A DNA stretch of 64,000 nucleotides from Ceratopteris richardii (lineage: Eukaryota; Streptophyta; Polypodiopsida; Polypodiales; Pteridaceae), in the NCBI GenBank assembly GCA_020310875.1, contig CM035441.1, positions 86,268,777 through 86,332,776 of the forward strand, given 5' to 3'. Position numbers and translations under genes: made by a program. The notes below the pieces were generated by a model. The model did no database searches. It saw only the letters and a list, made by a program, of their open reading frames with translations, and was not told the DNA's origin. Numbering within the stretch: position 1 is the first letter of the stretch; each line of letters starts with the position of its first letter. Positions 13,591 through 24,108 of the stretch are shown piece by piece.

Positions 13591-14560
13591 TGTTCCCTTG
13601 GTAACCCAATGGTTTCTGATGCCCGAAGTTGCGGGTTCAAGTCCCAAAGTCTCTGCATGAAGAAGCTATCTTCTTTTGCCTTTAAATAAAACAAGAACAG
13701 CTCGAATATACTGTATGTAGTTGGACTAGGTCCACAAACACAACATATGTCAACTCAGGTACGAACACTTGGAGCAAAATCAGTTAACCCGCCAGGTGAC
13801 GGGTTCGAACACTGGGCGCCATCGGAGGTGTAGTCTATGTTTTTGCCAGAGATGAAACATCTTTTTTGCTTCTCAAAAGCGAACTTCTGCAGCGCTAGTT
13901 ACATATAATATTACAATAATGGCAGTAAGATCGCCTACCAGCGCCCTTATGGCGGAATGGATATGCAGAAATCCTGAGAAGTACAACGTTATGAGTTCAA
14001 TTCCCGTTCGGACTATCTGCAGAGGTGGTGTCCAACCCTTGCACCTTTTGCCGGAGGCTTGTTAAACTGCTACAGCGTGAGCGCAACTCACCCATAGCAC
14101 AGCAATCATGTCTACATCACAGAGAGCTTTTCCTTCTCATCGAGCGCAAGTGAAGCATCAATAAAATCAGAATCACCATCTCCGCCATGTAGGCCACCGT
14201 TTTCCTTACGAAGCCTGTGCTCATCGATAATGCTCTGAACAAACTCCTTCACGTCGGCGGCCAGTAATTCGCACCGCTCCTTGATACAGTCCATGTCCAA
14301 AAGACCACAGCAAAGAAAGATCAGCCTGAAGCATATGGTACGTAAGAGAGCACAGGAAGAATCCTCTCAACGAGAGGTTGCGGGATCAAATCCCGGGCGT
14401 CAATTTGTAGCATTCTCTTTTTTGTTCCTAGATGAGGGAGTTCAATGGCATTTCCAGACTACAAGAAGCCTGTTTCAAGTCACCTACAGAGCTTGGCTTT
14501 GTGGATAGGTGAGCGCCTTCACAGCAAAGGTTCTGGGTTCGATTCCTTGCAGGCACACAT
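13590..14560 (+). repeat. Cluster of five tRNA-like T-arm/B-box sequences
   Basis: Five phrases of the tRNA T-loop/B-box type (GGTTCRANTCC) stand at 13631-13649, 13799-13817, 13991-14007, 14380-14397 and 14531-14550, all on the plus strand, opposite to element G. Partial T-stems surround them, best at 14380 (GCGGGATCAAATCCCGGG). The third is preceded by TATGGCGGAATGG, which resembles the D-arm region of a plastid-type Leu tRNA. Several are followed within about 60 bp by runs of four or more T, as in Pol III terminators. None forms a full cloverleaf by eye, so these are tRNA-derived remnants or SINE heads, not tRNA genes. Confidence 0.45.
14092..14335 (-). pseudogene. Captured cytochrome P450 fragment, CYP78A-like
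   Basis: The minus strand reads DMDCIKERCELLAADVKEF, then a stretch containing IIDEHR, then DFIDASLALDEKEKLS, and in a shifted frame DMIAVLW. These match the region before and into the I-helix of plant CYP78A enzymes, which typically have a WLD..G..RRC-like segment, an IIxEHR motif and DMVAVLWEM. The fragment is out of frame near its end and lacks the oxygen-binding, ExxR and heme-binding parts, so it encodes no enzyme. The reading ends at CTATGG followed by GTGAGT, a plausible 5' splice site. That suggests genomic or unspliced RNA was captured. It is more GC-rich than its surroundings and lies in element G's own orientation. The subfamily is recognised from memory, not from a search. Confidence 0.55.
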
Positions 14561-14760
14561 TCGGCAGATATTATGAGCTCTTCTTTTGCTGTTCTCTTAG
14601 ACCTCTACAGAGACTCCACACGCAACATCAATCGCTTCCTCCTTCTTCCTAATCGTGAATATCCGCGGTAATAAAACTACATGCACGGAATTGGTGAAGA
14701 AGACGAAATGATTGAAGATGATCAAGTTGATAGGAAGCAAGGGAGAGGATGTTAAACATG

Positions 14761-14772
14761 GCTCTGATACCA
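14761..14772 (-). other. Primer-binding site of element G
   Basis: On the minus strand TGGTATCAGAGC follows the LTR end after one or two bases: the standard plant initiator-Met tRNA site. Confidence 0.9.
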
Positions 14773-14773
14773 A

Positions 14774-15131
14774 TGCAAGAGAACAAGGATTACGACCACC
14801 ACATGCTAGAGAGATCACTCTCCTCCCAACCAAATGCCTCTATATATAGCTCTCTCCAGGGGACTGCCTTCTTGGGCAGGTGGATACTAACCATCCAAGT
14901 GTCAGCCATGTAACTACATGTGCGCCAAGTGTCCAGTGGATGCTTCTAGAAGGTTCTAGAGCTCTTTGGGCAAAATACTCTTCCCATGTACCTCATGGGG
15001 ATTGAACCCAAGACCTCCTAGTAAGTCTAAACTCGAGATCTTTGATCATACACACGGATGACCAAATGGTGTCTGATTTCAGATCTGTCTGAACCGGCCA
15101 GACCCTTGGATCATAGACTTATTTTATTACA
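14774..15131 (-). repeat. 5' LTR of element G
   Basis: Nearly identical to 8807-9164. It is followed by the target duplication ATAAG. Confidence 0.93.
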
Positions 15132-15136
15132 ATAAG

Positions 15137-15758
15137 CACACTATTCGGACGAAGTGTGGACTATCCTTAGCAGCTACACACACTTGCAAATCACTTTTTG
15201 AACCCCAAAGTAAGTCTCTTGTCAATTTATATGCGTCGTTGTTCTCCTTTTGCATCATATTGCATATAGGACATGCAAGTTTTGCATAGTACCTATAGTA
15301 TACATGTAGTCTAGATGCAGATTTGTATTGTATGGTGCATGTATTCTTCTTGCAGGGATAGGTAAGTATTTTCTTGTAGATTAGCAAGGAGGAAAATATA
15401 TATTTGTTAGGGTGTGTAATCCCCTTTCGGTCTACTTGTAGTTATATTATGCCCGTCGGCACCTTTATCACGGAAATTACTTGACGATTACTTGTTATAA
15501 TTTTTCCAGTTTTCAAATTACGTTGTTATGTTGTTGAAATTTTCAAAAAATTAGTATGCATATGCATCCAAGCATCCAAAACATATTAAAAGTTTCTTGT
15601 TTCTTTATTTTCCATTGAACAAAGGCTTGTGATTTGTTTCTTTTATGCTACCACTGATTATTTAGGTCTACATAGAACGTAATATTCTTAAATCACAAAA
15701 AAAAAAATTGAAAACCAAAAAATCTAAAAGCCTTAGTTGACAATCACCATCACCTAGT
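15137..15758 (+). other. Element B leader, second part
   Basis: Continuation of B's untranslated leader after element G. It is AT-rich with an A-run near 15700. No coding domain is seen before the gag start at 15759. Confidence 0.5.
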
Positions 15759-18700
15759 ATGGACACAACACAATCATCCCCTTCTAGGAGAGATACGATC
15801 ATGGTAGAGAATCCCACAGATCCCATGCAAACCATGAGTAATAGGATTATCAATTTAGAGAGCACTTTTCGTGATAACTTGGCACACGTGAGTGGATCCA
15901 AGAAAGAGGTGCCAAAACGTGATTTGCCAGGGATGGGCGTAGATTCTCCAGATGAACATCAAACTCCAGAAGTCCCTAGAGATAGTATTCCAATCCGAGA
16001 GGCTAGATGGCAGCTTAAGGATCTTAAGCCTCCTAGATATCATGGTCGACTAGTGCTAGGACTGTTGATGTTGTTGAGCAGTGGATTAACAAGTGGGAGC
16101 AGTGCTTCTGTTGTGCCATATTGTAGATGATAGGCACAAGATTTATCAGGCTACATATAACCATATGGACGTTGTCCATAGGTGGTGGCGTAAGATAGAA
16201 CAGGATAAGAAAGAGCTCGAGACTTGGAATCAACTCAAGATCCTGTTTTATAATAATTTTGTACCACCTGATGAGAGGTCTAAAGCACTAGACAACTGGT
16301 TCTTCATCAATAGAAGAATTAGATAGTTCAGGAGTACATGAATAGGCATAGAGAGGTGCTTCTTAAAGTGCCTGATACTATCCCAGAGTTTCTCTAGGTT
16401 TGCAAGTTCATCTTGGGACTTAGGGAAACTATAAGACCTTTGGTGAGGAAGGAGAGATGTCACTCCTTAGCACAGGCCATGAAGATGGCTTTAGTCTATG
16501 ACGATGGACATAGGGGCACAGGCTTTGAGGGTCAGAGGTCCTCATGGCCTAAGGTCAGTTGATCCTTTCACACACCAGTTCCTGGCTCGTTCAATGCACA
16601 ACCTTCTAGAGAGGCTAAGCAGGTGCATATGATCAAGACAGTTACAGGAGGTAAGAGGAAAGTGTCTCCTCTAGTTAAGAGAGATTATAATAGATCTATA
16701 TTTACCCCTCAATAGAAAGAGAATGCACTGAAATAAGGATTATGCTATGGGTGTCTAGGGTAGCACCTATACAAGGATTATCCTAAGAAAAAGAAGATAG
16801 CTGCCACCATAGTCATAAATCCTACTCAGGAAGGGACTGATGATGAAGATGAATTTGGAGATCCCCCATCACTATTATCATCTCCCATAGTGGCTACGAC
16901 AGTCATAAAGAAGGTCTCGACTGTGCCAGATGCTATGCTTCCGCCAGTAGCACAAAAAGGATATCACTTTTCTGACACAGAACTCATTGTCATGAGGGGA
17001 TTCATGGTAGGACAACTTGTCAAGGTACTCTTAGACACTGGGTCGACACATAATGTCATTAGTTCCCACCTAGTCAAGAGGTTACATCTAGAGACTGTGC
17101 CATCAGAGTATGCCTACATAGTAGAGCTAGCCGATGGGAAGGGAACTGAGATATGGGATCGATGAGTTGTTGGTCTACCTATTGAGATCCATACCTATGA
17201 GGATAGATTGGATTTTGAGATAGTGAGACTAGAACATTTCGATGTTGTCCTTAGTATGAACTCGCATGCGAGGAAGAGATCGATCATTGAATTTGCTTCG
17301 CACGTTTATCAGTTTGAGCATGAAGGGAGGCGACTACTGATCTGTGGAGAACCAGATCTCCAAGACACATGATTAGTAACTGCTATGAAGTTGTTCAAGA
17401 TTGAATCTAAGTACATTTTTTCCCTTTATTTTATGCATTCATCATGTATTATAATGGATTCATGCAGTTATGGAGACTCTAGTTGGAATGCTTCAGCACT
17501 TTCAGCAAAAGTGAGAGCAAAATTCCAAGAGTTGTTCCTAAAAGAATTACCTTCTGGTTTGCCTCCTTGCAATACCATAGAGCATAGAATCGAATTGGTA
17601 CTGGGAGCGTGTTTGACTGCTCGGCCACCATTTCGAATGAGTTTGCAGGAGGAAAATAAAGTCCGCAAGGTTGTGGACGAGTATCTTTAGAAAGGCCTGA
17701 TTAGAACCAGCTATTCACTGTTTACAATACTAGTTTTTCTAGTGAAGAAGAAAGATGGATCTTATAGGATGTGTGCCGATTATAGAGCACTCAATAAGAT
17801 TGCTATCATACACAGATATCCTATGCCCAAGATTGATGATCTTTTAGACGCTCTAGGTGGAGCCGTTGTATTTAGTAAAATTGATTTAAAGTGGCCACCA
17901 TCATATTAGAGTAAGAGATTATGATGTACATAAGACAACTTTCAGAACACATTTTGGTCATTATGAGTATTTGGTCATGCCATTTGGTTTGACTAATGCA
18001 CCAGCTACATTTATGATGTTAATGAATGACATTTTACGACGATTCATTGGAAAATCTGTTGTTGATTTGTTAGTGTATAGTAGGAATGTACATGAGCATG
18101 AAAATCATTTGTGATTAGTATTGAATGTTTTAAAAGAAAATAAGCTCTATGTTAATCGAGAGAAGACTCAATTGTTTCTTCTGAGGAAAGAGTATCTAGG
18201 GCATGTAGTATCGATCGATGGGGTTCAGATGGATCCCAAGAAGGTCTCAGTTATATTATCATGGCCTACTCCTCATGATGAGGGGCAGTTACGATCATTT
18301 CTAGGACTTTCCGGTTTCTATAAAAAATTCATCTCTTCATATTTGTCGATAGCCGTGCCTATGAGGAACTTGCTTCAAGGCAAAATTCCCTTTGTATGGA
18401 AGCAAGAGCAACAAGATAGTTTTGATACTCTGAAATAAGTTGTTTTAGAGGCTCCTATACTCAAAGTGGTAGATCCACAGAAACCCTTTGAGTTAGAGAC
18501 AGATGCTAGTGGCATAGCCATAGGAGCAGTTTTGAGCCAAGATCGAAAGCCCATAGCTTTTGAGAGCAAGAAATTGACCAGTGCACAACACAACTAGCCA
18601 ATGCATGAACATGAGTTGTATGCACTGGTGCATGCACTTAAAGTCTGGAGACACTATCATTATGGTGCATACTTTACGGTATACACAGATCACCATACAC

Positions 18701-19726
18701 TTAAGTATTTTTTGTAGTCAGCTAGATCTTCGTGGCAGACAGGCTCATTGGGCTGAGCTCATGTAGGATTTTCACATGGAAATCTTGTATACAATAGGCG
18801 AAGAGAATATAGTTGTTGATGCATTATCACGAATAATGTGTCAAATGAGCTTTATAGTTCTAGAATGATCATTGCTTCAAGAGATTAAGGAAGCACACGT
18901 GGAAGATCCACATTTGTTACAGATTATTAGAGCCATCAGTGATTACTCTATTATAGGAGACGTGACAATTCCAGTTGTTTCTTCCCCTAGCAGAGTGAAC
19001 AAATCCATTCTGTATTCCAATTTCTCACAGGAGAATGGAATAGTTAAACAGAAAGGAAAGGTTAGCATACCAAATTCTCGAGATTTCAAAAAGGGTAAAG
19101 ACGCCAGGTCCTTTGCATCCTTTACAGATTCCCGATCATAACTAGGATAGTGTATCCATGGACTTCCTAGTTGGGTTACAACGGACCCAAAGGAAATGGG
19201 ATACTATCCTAGTTGTGGTAGACAGATTGAGCAAGATGGCTCATTTCATACCGACGCAGGAGATGATAGAATCTCCATAAGTAGTGGAGTTGTTATCCAG
19301 CATGTCTTCAGATTGCATGGGTTACTGACATCCATAGTTTTGGATAGGGATGTCAGATTCACAGGACACTTCTAGAAGTTTGTATTTGAAAAACTGAATG
19401 TGTTATTAAAGATGAGTAGTGGTGATTATCCTCAGACAGATGGTTAGATCGAGAGGATCAACCAGATACTCTAGGACATGTTGAGGGCATATGTGTTTGA
19501 GAGACATACAGATTGGGATAGTTATTTCCCACTTGTTGAGTTTGCTTATAACAATAGGCCTCGCAAGGTGACAGGTATGTCTCCTTTTGAGATGAACTAT
19601 GGCATGAATACCAATGCTCCCAGTACCATATGCATGCCAAAGAAATGCCGTAATGCTTCGGAGTTCTTAGCGAACATCCAAGCAAATTTAGAAATAGCTA
19701 AAGCCAAGTATGCAGCAAGCTGTTGA
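15759..19726 (+). pseudogene. gag-pol: Element B gag-pol, main part
   Basis: A degraded Gypsy polyprotein. Gag begins MDTTQSSPSRRDTIMVENPT near 15759, and a worn zinc-knuckle region lies near 16735-16790. The retropepsin block (KVLLDTGSTHNVIS) is near 17020. The RT is at about 17650-18440 ([25 protein letters not shown], then YLGHVVS and FLGLSGFYKKFI). RNase H follows ([16 protein letters not shown], near 18490) and then an integrase at about 18870-19726 ([28 protein letters not shown]). With the chromodomain beyond C's insertion, this makes B a chromovirus. It is heavily broken. Confidence 0.85.
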
Positions 19727-19731
19727 TAGGG

Positions 19732-20445
19732 TGTTGGCAGCAGTCAAGGAACTGAAGGACTCACAAGACAAGGAAGCCAACGAAGGGAGTCGGAGCGAAG
19801 AGAAGGCACAAGCAGACAGAGTAGTCAACGAAAAAAAAAAGATCTGGCAAGTAGGCCATTATTTTTTCATGAAGCTAAAGCATATCAAAGAGGTGGACAC
19901 ACAAGGAGAAGGAGCAAGTAGGGAGCTCGAAGATGTGTATGTCAAATCGTTAAAGGAAATCCCTACAAAATAGTGATTTTCATCACTAAAGGCCACTGTA
20001 AATACCATTTCATATTTTTGTAGCTCCATTTTGTGCAAGCCAAGGAGTCCTTGAGCTTGAGGAGTATTAGAAGTAGCATCGTACCAATTTTCATAATTTT
20101 TAGACTTCGTTTGAGCCCCCAAATAGGCCCTAGAACCTAATTTTTAACTAGGCCGGACACTAGGTCTGGACAGGGCCAAAAGCTAGTCAAAAACTATAAA
20201 TAGAGCTAGAGAGCTCATTTTTGGGGGTAGCTTGTAATAGATTTGAACTTGTATAAGCATTTTGGAAGTAATCTAAAAGAACTACATTGTCTTTCTCTTT
20301 GTCTTGCCGTGTCTGCGCGTGTGTGTGTATGTGTGTGCATGTTGCTGTGCTTCTCACTCACGCACTTGTGCCTTCACTTGCTCTAGGTCATCATACCATC
20401 CTCACCTCTTCCCAGATTGACATTAAAGGAGGTGCTACTCATCAT
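19732..20445 (+). repeat. 5' LTR of element C
   Basis: Matches 61303-62018 apart from the last few bases, where the palindrome array begins. A TATA box (CTATAAATAG) lies at about 20193-20203, and a GT/TG microsatellite near 20315-20345. The exact boundary with the leader is indistinct and no standard primer site was recognised. Confidence 0.85.
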
Positions 20446-20615
20446 CGATCGCGATTGACAGGACTCACGACCGAGTCTGTCGATCGCGATTGACACTGTC
20501 AATCGCGACTGACGTGTCGATCGCGACCGACAGGCCCCGACAGACACCTCTGTCAATCGCGATTGACAGACCTGTCGATCGCGATTGACAGACTTGTCGA
20601 TCGCGATTGACAGGC
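20446..20615. repeat. ATCGCGAT palindrome array in element C leader
   Basis: Seven dyads with a TCGCGA core lie in about 165 bp (cores near 20449, 20484, 20503, 20520, 20557, 20579, 20601). The best one is the perfect 20-bp palindrome CTGTCAATCGCGATTGACAG. Spacing is about 17-37 bp. This directly follows the 5' LTR, where leader RNA structures for packaging or dimerisation usually sit. That role is inference only. Confidence 0.8.
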
Positions 20616-21780
20616 TTTTTTGGCCAAATTTCTAGGGTTTATATTACTTGATTTTGGGGAAAATTCTAGGCATACTTATCAAGAAAATAGTGATTTGTGA
20701 GGTTCTGACACTTGTAACTTGAGAGAAAATCTTGTTTTCCTGATGACCTGTTTTACCCTGTTTTAAGCCTAGATCCCTGAACTGTCATATCTTCCTCATA
20801 CGAAATCCGATTCTTGTTTTGTTGGAAAGCTCGTGGGGATTACAACCAAAACTTCCACTTGTTACGGTAAAATTAATATCAGGATTATTAGACATACTAT
20901 TCTGAAGTAATTATACTCAGGGGGAAGAAAAGCTAAGGGGTCTTCAGGATTGTTTTCCATAAAGCCAAAAGAACAGTTGATCTTTGAATTACATGAATGA
21001 AAGTGAATTTTTTGTGTCCTTTGAATCTAAGTCTTGAGCTAACTTTGGGGACTCTTACAGGTCCATTGAGAACACTTGAGGGCATCCAAAGCAAGGGCTT
21101 TTCGCAAGCTTGAGAACCGGGTTCTAGCACCATAGAGCAAGGGATCAACAAGTAAGATTGGAATATTCTCAACTCCCTCTGTCCATTCCTAGCTTAGGCT
21201 AAGTGCGAGTAGTGCTAGAAGTAAGTCAGGGCAACGATAGGCATAAGGCAAGTCGAAGACTATCTAAGAAATTAAGTTCAAGTCAAGAGATAACCTAGGT
21301 GTGATCGATAACTATAAAGGAAAAGAACCTAACATGGAACGATCAACTTAAAGTGCGGAACTTAACTCAAATATTCCTGACGATGTAATATCAGACAAGA
21401 TTATAAACATGATAATCAACTAAAAAGAACCAAGTGATTGATACAAATTGATCAGCAATGAGGCTGTACCTGGGGTAAAAATTTGGATTGTTCGGTTAGG
21501 CATATGAACCTTAGATTAGGACGACATCTAGGGAGCGATAGACAGAGTCTTAGGTCTTCAGAGGCTAGTGTCAATCATACTGCTAGGTCTTGGGCCCAGC
21601 AGTTGAGCCACTATTCGCACTACCCTAGCTCTGAAACTAGCGAGTCTGAGATGTCCCACGGTATGGAGAGACCTACAGGAAGTTCAGGAGTGACATAGGG
21701 TAGAAGGCCCTTACAAGACGCAACTCGATTACCTTAGGACCAACCGATTAGATGCTTGCATCTATGAGGATGGCCTAGGA
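20616..21780 (+). other. Element C leader, remainder
   Basis: Leader between the palindrome array and the first gag-like reading. No protein domain is recognised and small open frames are unremarkable. Confidence 0.5.
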
Positions 21781-21786
21781 AGATCT

Positions 21787-24090
21787 GTGGTCCAGATTAA
21801 AAACCCTGACCAATCCATTGGACTAGAGCACCCAGCTATCAAGTTTGAAAACGGAGCATACCTGGACAAGGAAGGAACCATATATGTAGTCACCAGTCAC
21901 CCAGATAGGACAGATGAGTTCGGTAATGTGATCCCAGAAACGGACTTAGGAGACCTAGAGCAAGGAAACATGGGTGTAGAACCTAGAACCCCTTGAGGCA
22001 AATTAGTTCTCACTAGGATTATAACACCAGAGTGGATTCCCCAAGACAATAAGAGCATAGATCTACTCCTGAACCGCGAGACTGATGAAGCCTTTTGGAG
22101 GTATAAATCTGATTAGCCAAATGAGGTAGGAACAATCATGATATATGAGTTCAAAGATCCTGATAGCCCAGGCAGAGTGACCTACTTAGATCGCGCTTTA
22201 GAGAGGACCTTTGTGGTTACAGAACATGATAGGCATGCTTACACTTGGAAAGGTGAATTTATTTTCCCCCAACCAAGGTCGAATGTGTCCTTTGGTCACC
22301 CAGGAGTTGGAACATCTCAAGCTCATGGAGCTCAAAGAGACAAACATAGAGATAAACCTGAGGTAAGCTTTGCCAACCAAGTGGGAAGAGAAAGAATGAG
22401 AACGGAAACAAATAGAGCGGAACTTGAGGGACTTAGAGCCCCAAGGAACCAAAGGAATGTGGATGAAGGCTTCCTACCAAGACCTAGAGAGCACACGAGG
22501 ACTTTGAGACCGACTCAGCTAGTTAAGTCCATGAAGAACTACTTCGATGGCACAGGAGACCCATATGATCATGTGGCTGAGTTTAGGCAAGTCTTGAGAG
22601 CTGAACAAGTTGAGGACCTATTCACGTAGTATAATGCCTTTGGTATAACTCTTAGGAACACAGCCTTTACATGGTTTCAACCATTGAATGAGAGACAGTT
22701 CAGGAACATAGACCAACTCCTGGAGGCATTCATTATTGAATTCTCTAAGAGTGGCATAAGGCATAATACTTCCTCATTGATTCACAACTTCAAGCAAACT
22801 CCTCAAGAGATGGTTAGACTTGTAGGAAGAAGATTTAGACAATACCTGGAGAGATGTCCAATTCCGGAGCTACCCACTCCAGCCAAACAAGTGGCTTTAT
22901 TTTTGGATGGATTGCTAAGTACCAAATTGAGGTCATATGTGTACTTGAAGGACCCTAGGAGTATAGAAGAGTGTGTATGCATGTGCATCGACATCGAGGA
23001 TAACCTAGGGGAGGAGTTAGAGCTTTCCAAAATCTACAAAGATTCTGATAGTGCCTCTAGTCTCTCTTCCTCGCAATCCACATCAATTGAGGAACTTGCA
23101 GAGAAAGTAGCTCAAAAACTAGGTGTCACTAGCAAACAAATCCCAAGGTTTGCCCCAGTAAAGAGGTGCTATACTTGCAGTGGTGACCATATGGCGAACG
23201 TATGTCCCATCATGGCTCAACCCCAAGTGAACCCTAGTAGCCAATATTGCACCATAGAACGGAGATACACAAATCACACAGCACAAGACTGCCCATTAAA
23301 TAAGCAAGCAGTTAGGCAAACCTACCCTCAGCCCTATCCACAACAGGGAAGATACCAGAACCAGTACCCTCCACAGCAATATGGTAGACCACAGCAATCC
23401 TATCAACAACCCTACCAAAACCAACAAAGGCCTCAACCTGTGTTAGCTCAACAACCTCCAACCCCAGCTAATGTGATTCCTGTAAAGTATGCAGCTACTG
23501 AGGAAAATTTGAATAGAGCCATAGTCCCAGTGACTCCATTGCTTTCAGAAAGTGACCCGAGTGATCATAGTTTTGATTCCACTCACATAGATAGTCCACA
23601 GGCTTACTACATGCAATCTCCTGAACATGGTGAGTCCTACTATAGTGAAGAACCGAGTGAACCTAGTTGGGAGCCATATTACACAAATGTCATGTACGCA
23701 AACCCCAACTCTAGACCTCAACCTAGGCAGGTAAGACCCCCATTCCCTAGAGGACCATGCTACAGATGTCAGGGAGATCACCTCATTCGTGATTGCCCCA
23801 TGCCTGCACCCAAACAACCCCAGTCAGTAACAATACAAGGCTTTTGTCAAGATTGCGGCAAAGAGCATCTCTTACGAGATTGTCCAAAGAATCCCAATAA
23901 TATGCCAAAAATCACTCCTATCAATGTTATTGGGTTAGTAGTAGACTCTACAGGAAGTGTGACTTCCACTGCACCAGTACAGGTAGTCACTAGGGCTCAA
24001 GCCTTGCAGCAGAACCAAAGTTTAGGCCAGGAAAAAAGTCCTGAGGCTAGTGAAACTGAGAGCATAACCAAGAAGAGGAGTAGAGCCTAG
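21787..24090 (+). pseudogene. gag: Element C gag with short zinc knuckles
   Basis: The N-terminal part contains KFENGAYLDKEGTIYVV near 21840, matched by FKDGRYEDRQGCVYIF in element E. The capsid core at about 22500-23000 (LVKSMKNYFDGTGDPYDHV, LEAFIIEFSKSGI, RRFRQYLERCP, LFLDGL) is a retrotransposon-gag domain clearly homologous to E's. Cys-rich knuckles follow: CYTCSGDHMANVC, CYRCQGDHLIRDC and CQDCGKEHLLRDC, each CX2CX3HX4C, plus one of CX8HX4C form. A Gln/Pro/Tyr-rich linker separates them. It would package element RNA. It is part of a broken element. Confidence 0.8.
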
Positions 24091-24108
24091 AGAGATAGTA
24101 GAGAAAGA

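Larger units (their letters stand above)
8807..15131 (-). mobile_element. Element G: non-autonomous LTR element (LARD-like)
   Basis: A 6.3-kb minus-strand insertion with 358-bp LTRs at 8807-9164 and 14774-15131, starting TGTAATAAAA and ending CTTGCA on its own strand. The target duplication ATAAG occurs at 8802-8806 and 15132-15136. It has an initiator-Met primer site and a purine tract in the right places. I counted one difference between the LTRs, so it is very young. The 5.6-kb interior has no gag or pol domain, and its longest open frames are short. This fits a large retrotransposon derivative mobilised in trans. It carries a P450 gene fragment and a cluster of tRNA-like sequences. Confidence 0.9.

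Noticed and set aside
13447-13694. Minus-strand open frames with phrases like GLEPATSGIRN
   Set aside because: Typical chance readings through a tRNA-like B-box region; no independent domain support.
13900-14010. A genuine tRNA-Leu gene
   Set aside because: Only the D-arm-like and T-arm-like phrases are recognisable; anticodon arm and acceptor pairing could not be found.
20446-20615. Cyanobacterial HIP1 sites
   Set aside because: HIP1 is GCGATCGC; the core here is ATCGCGAT within a retrotransposon leader.
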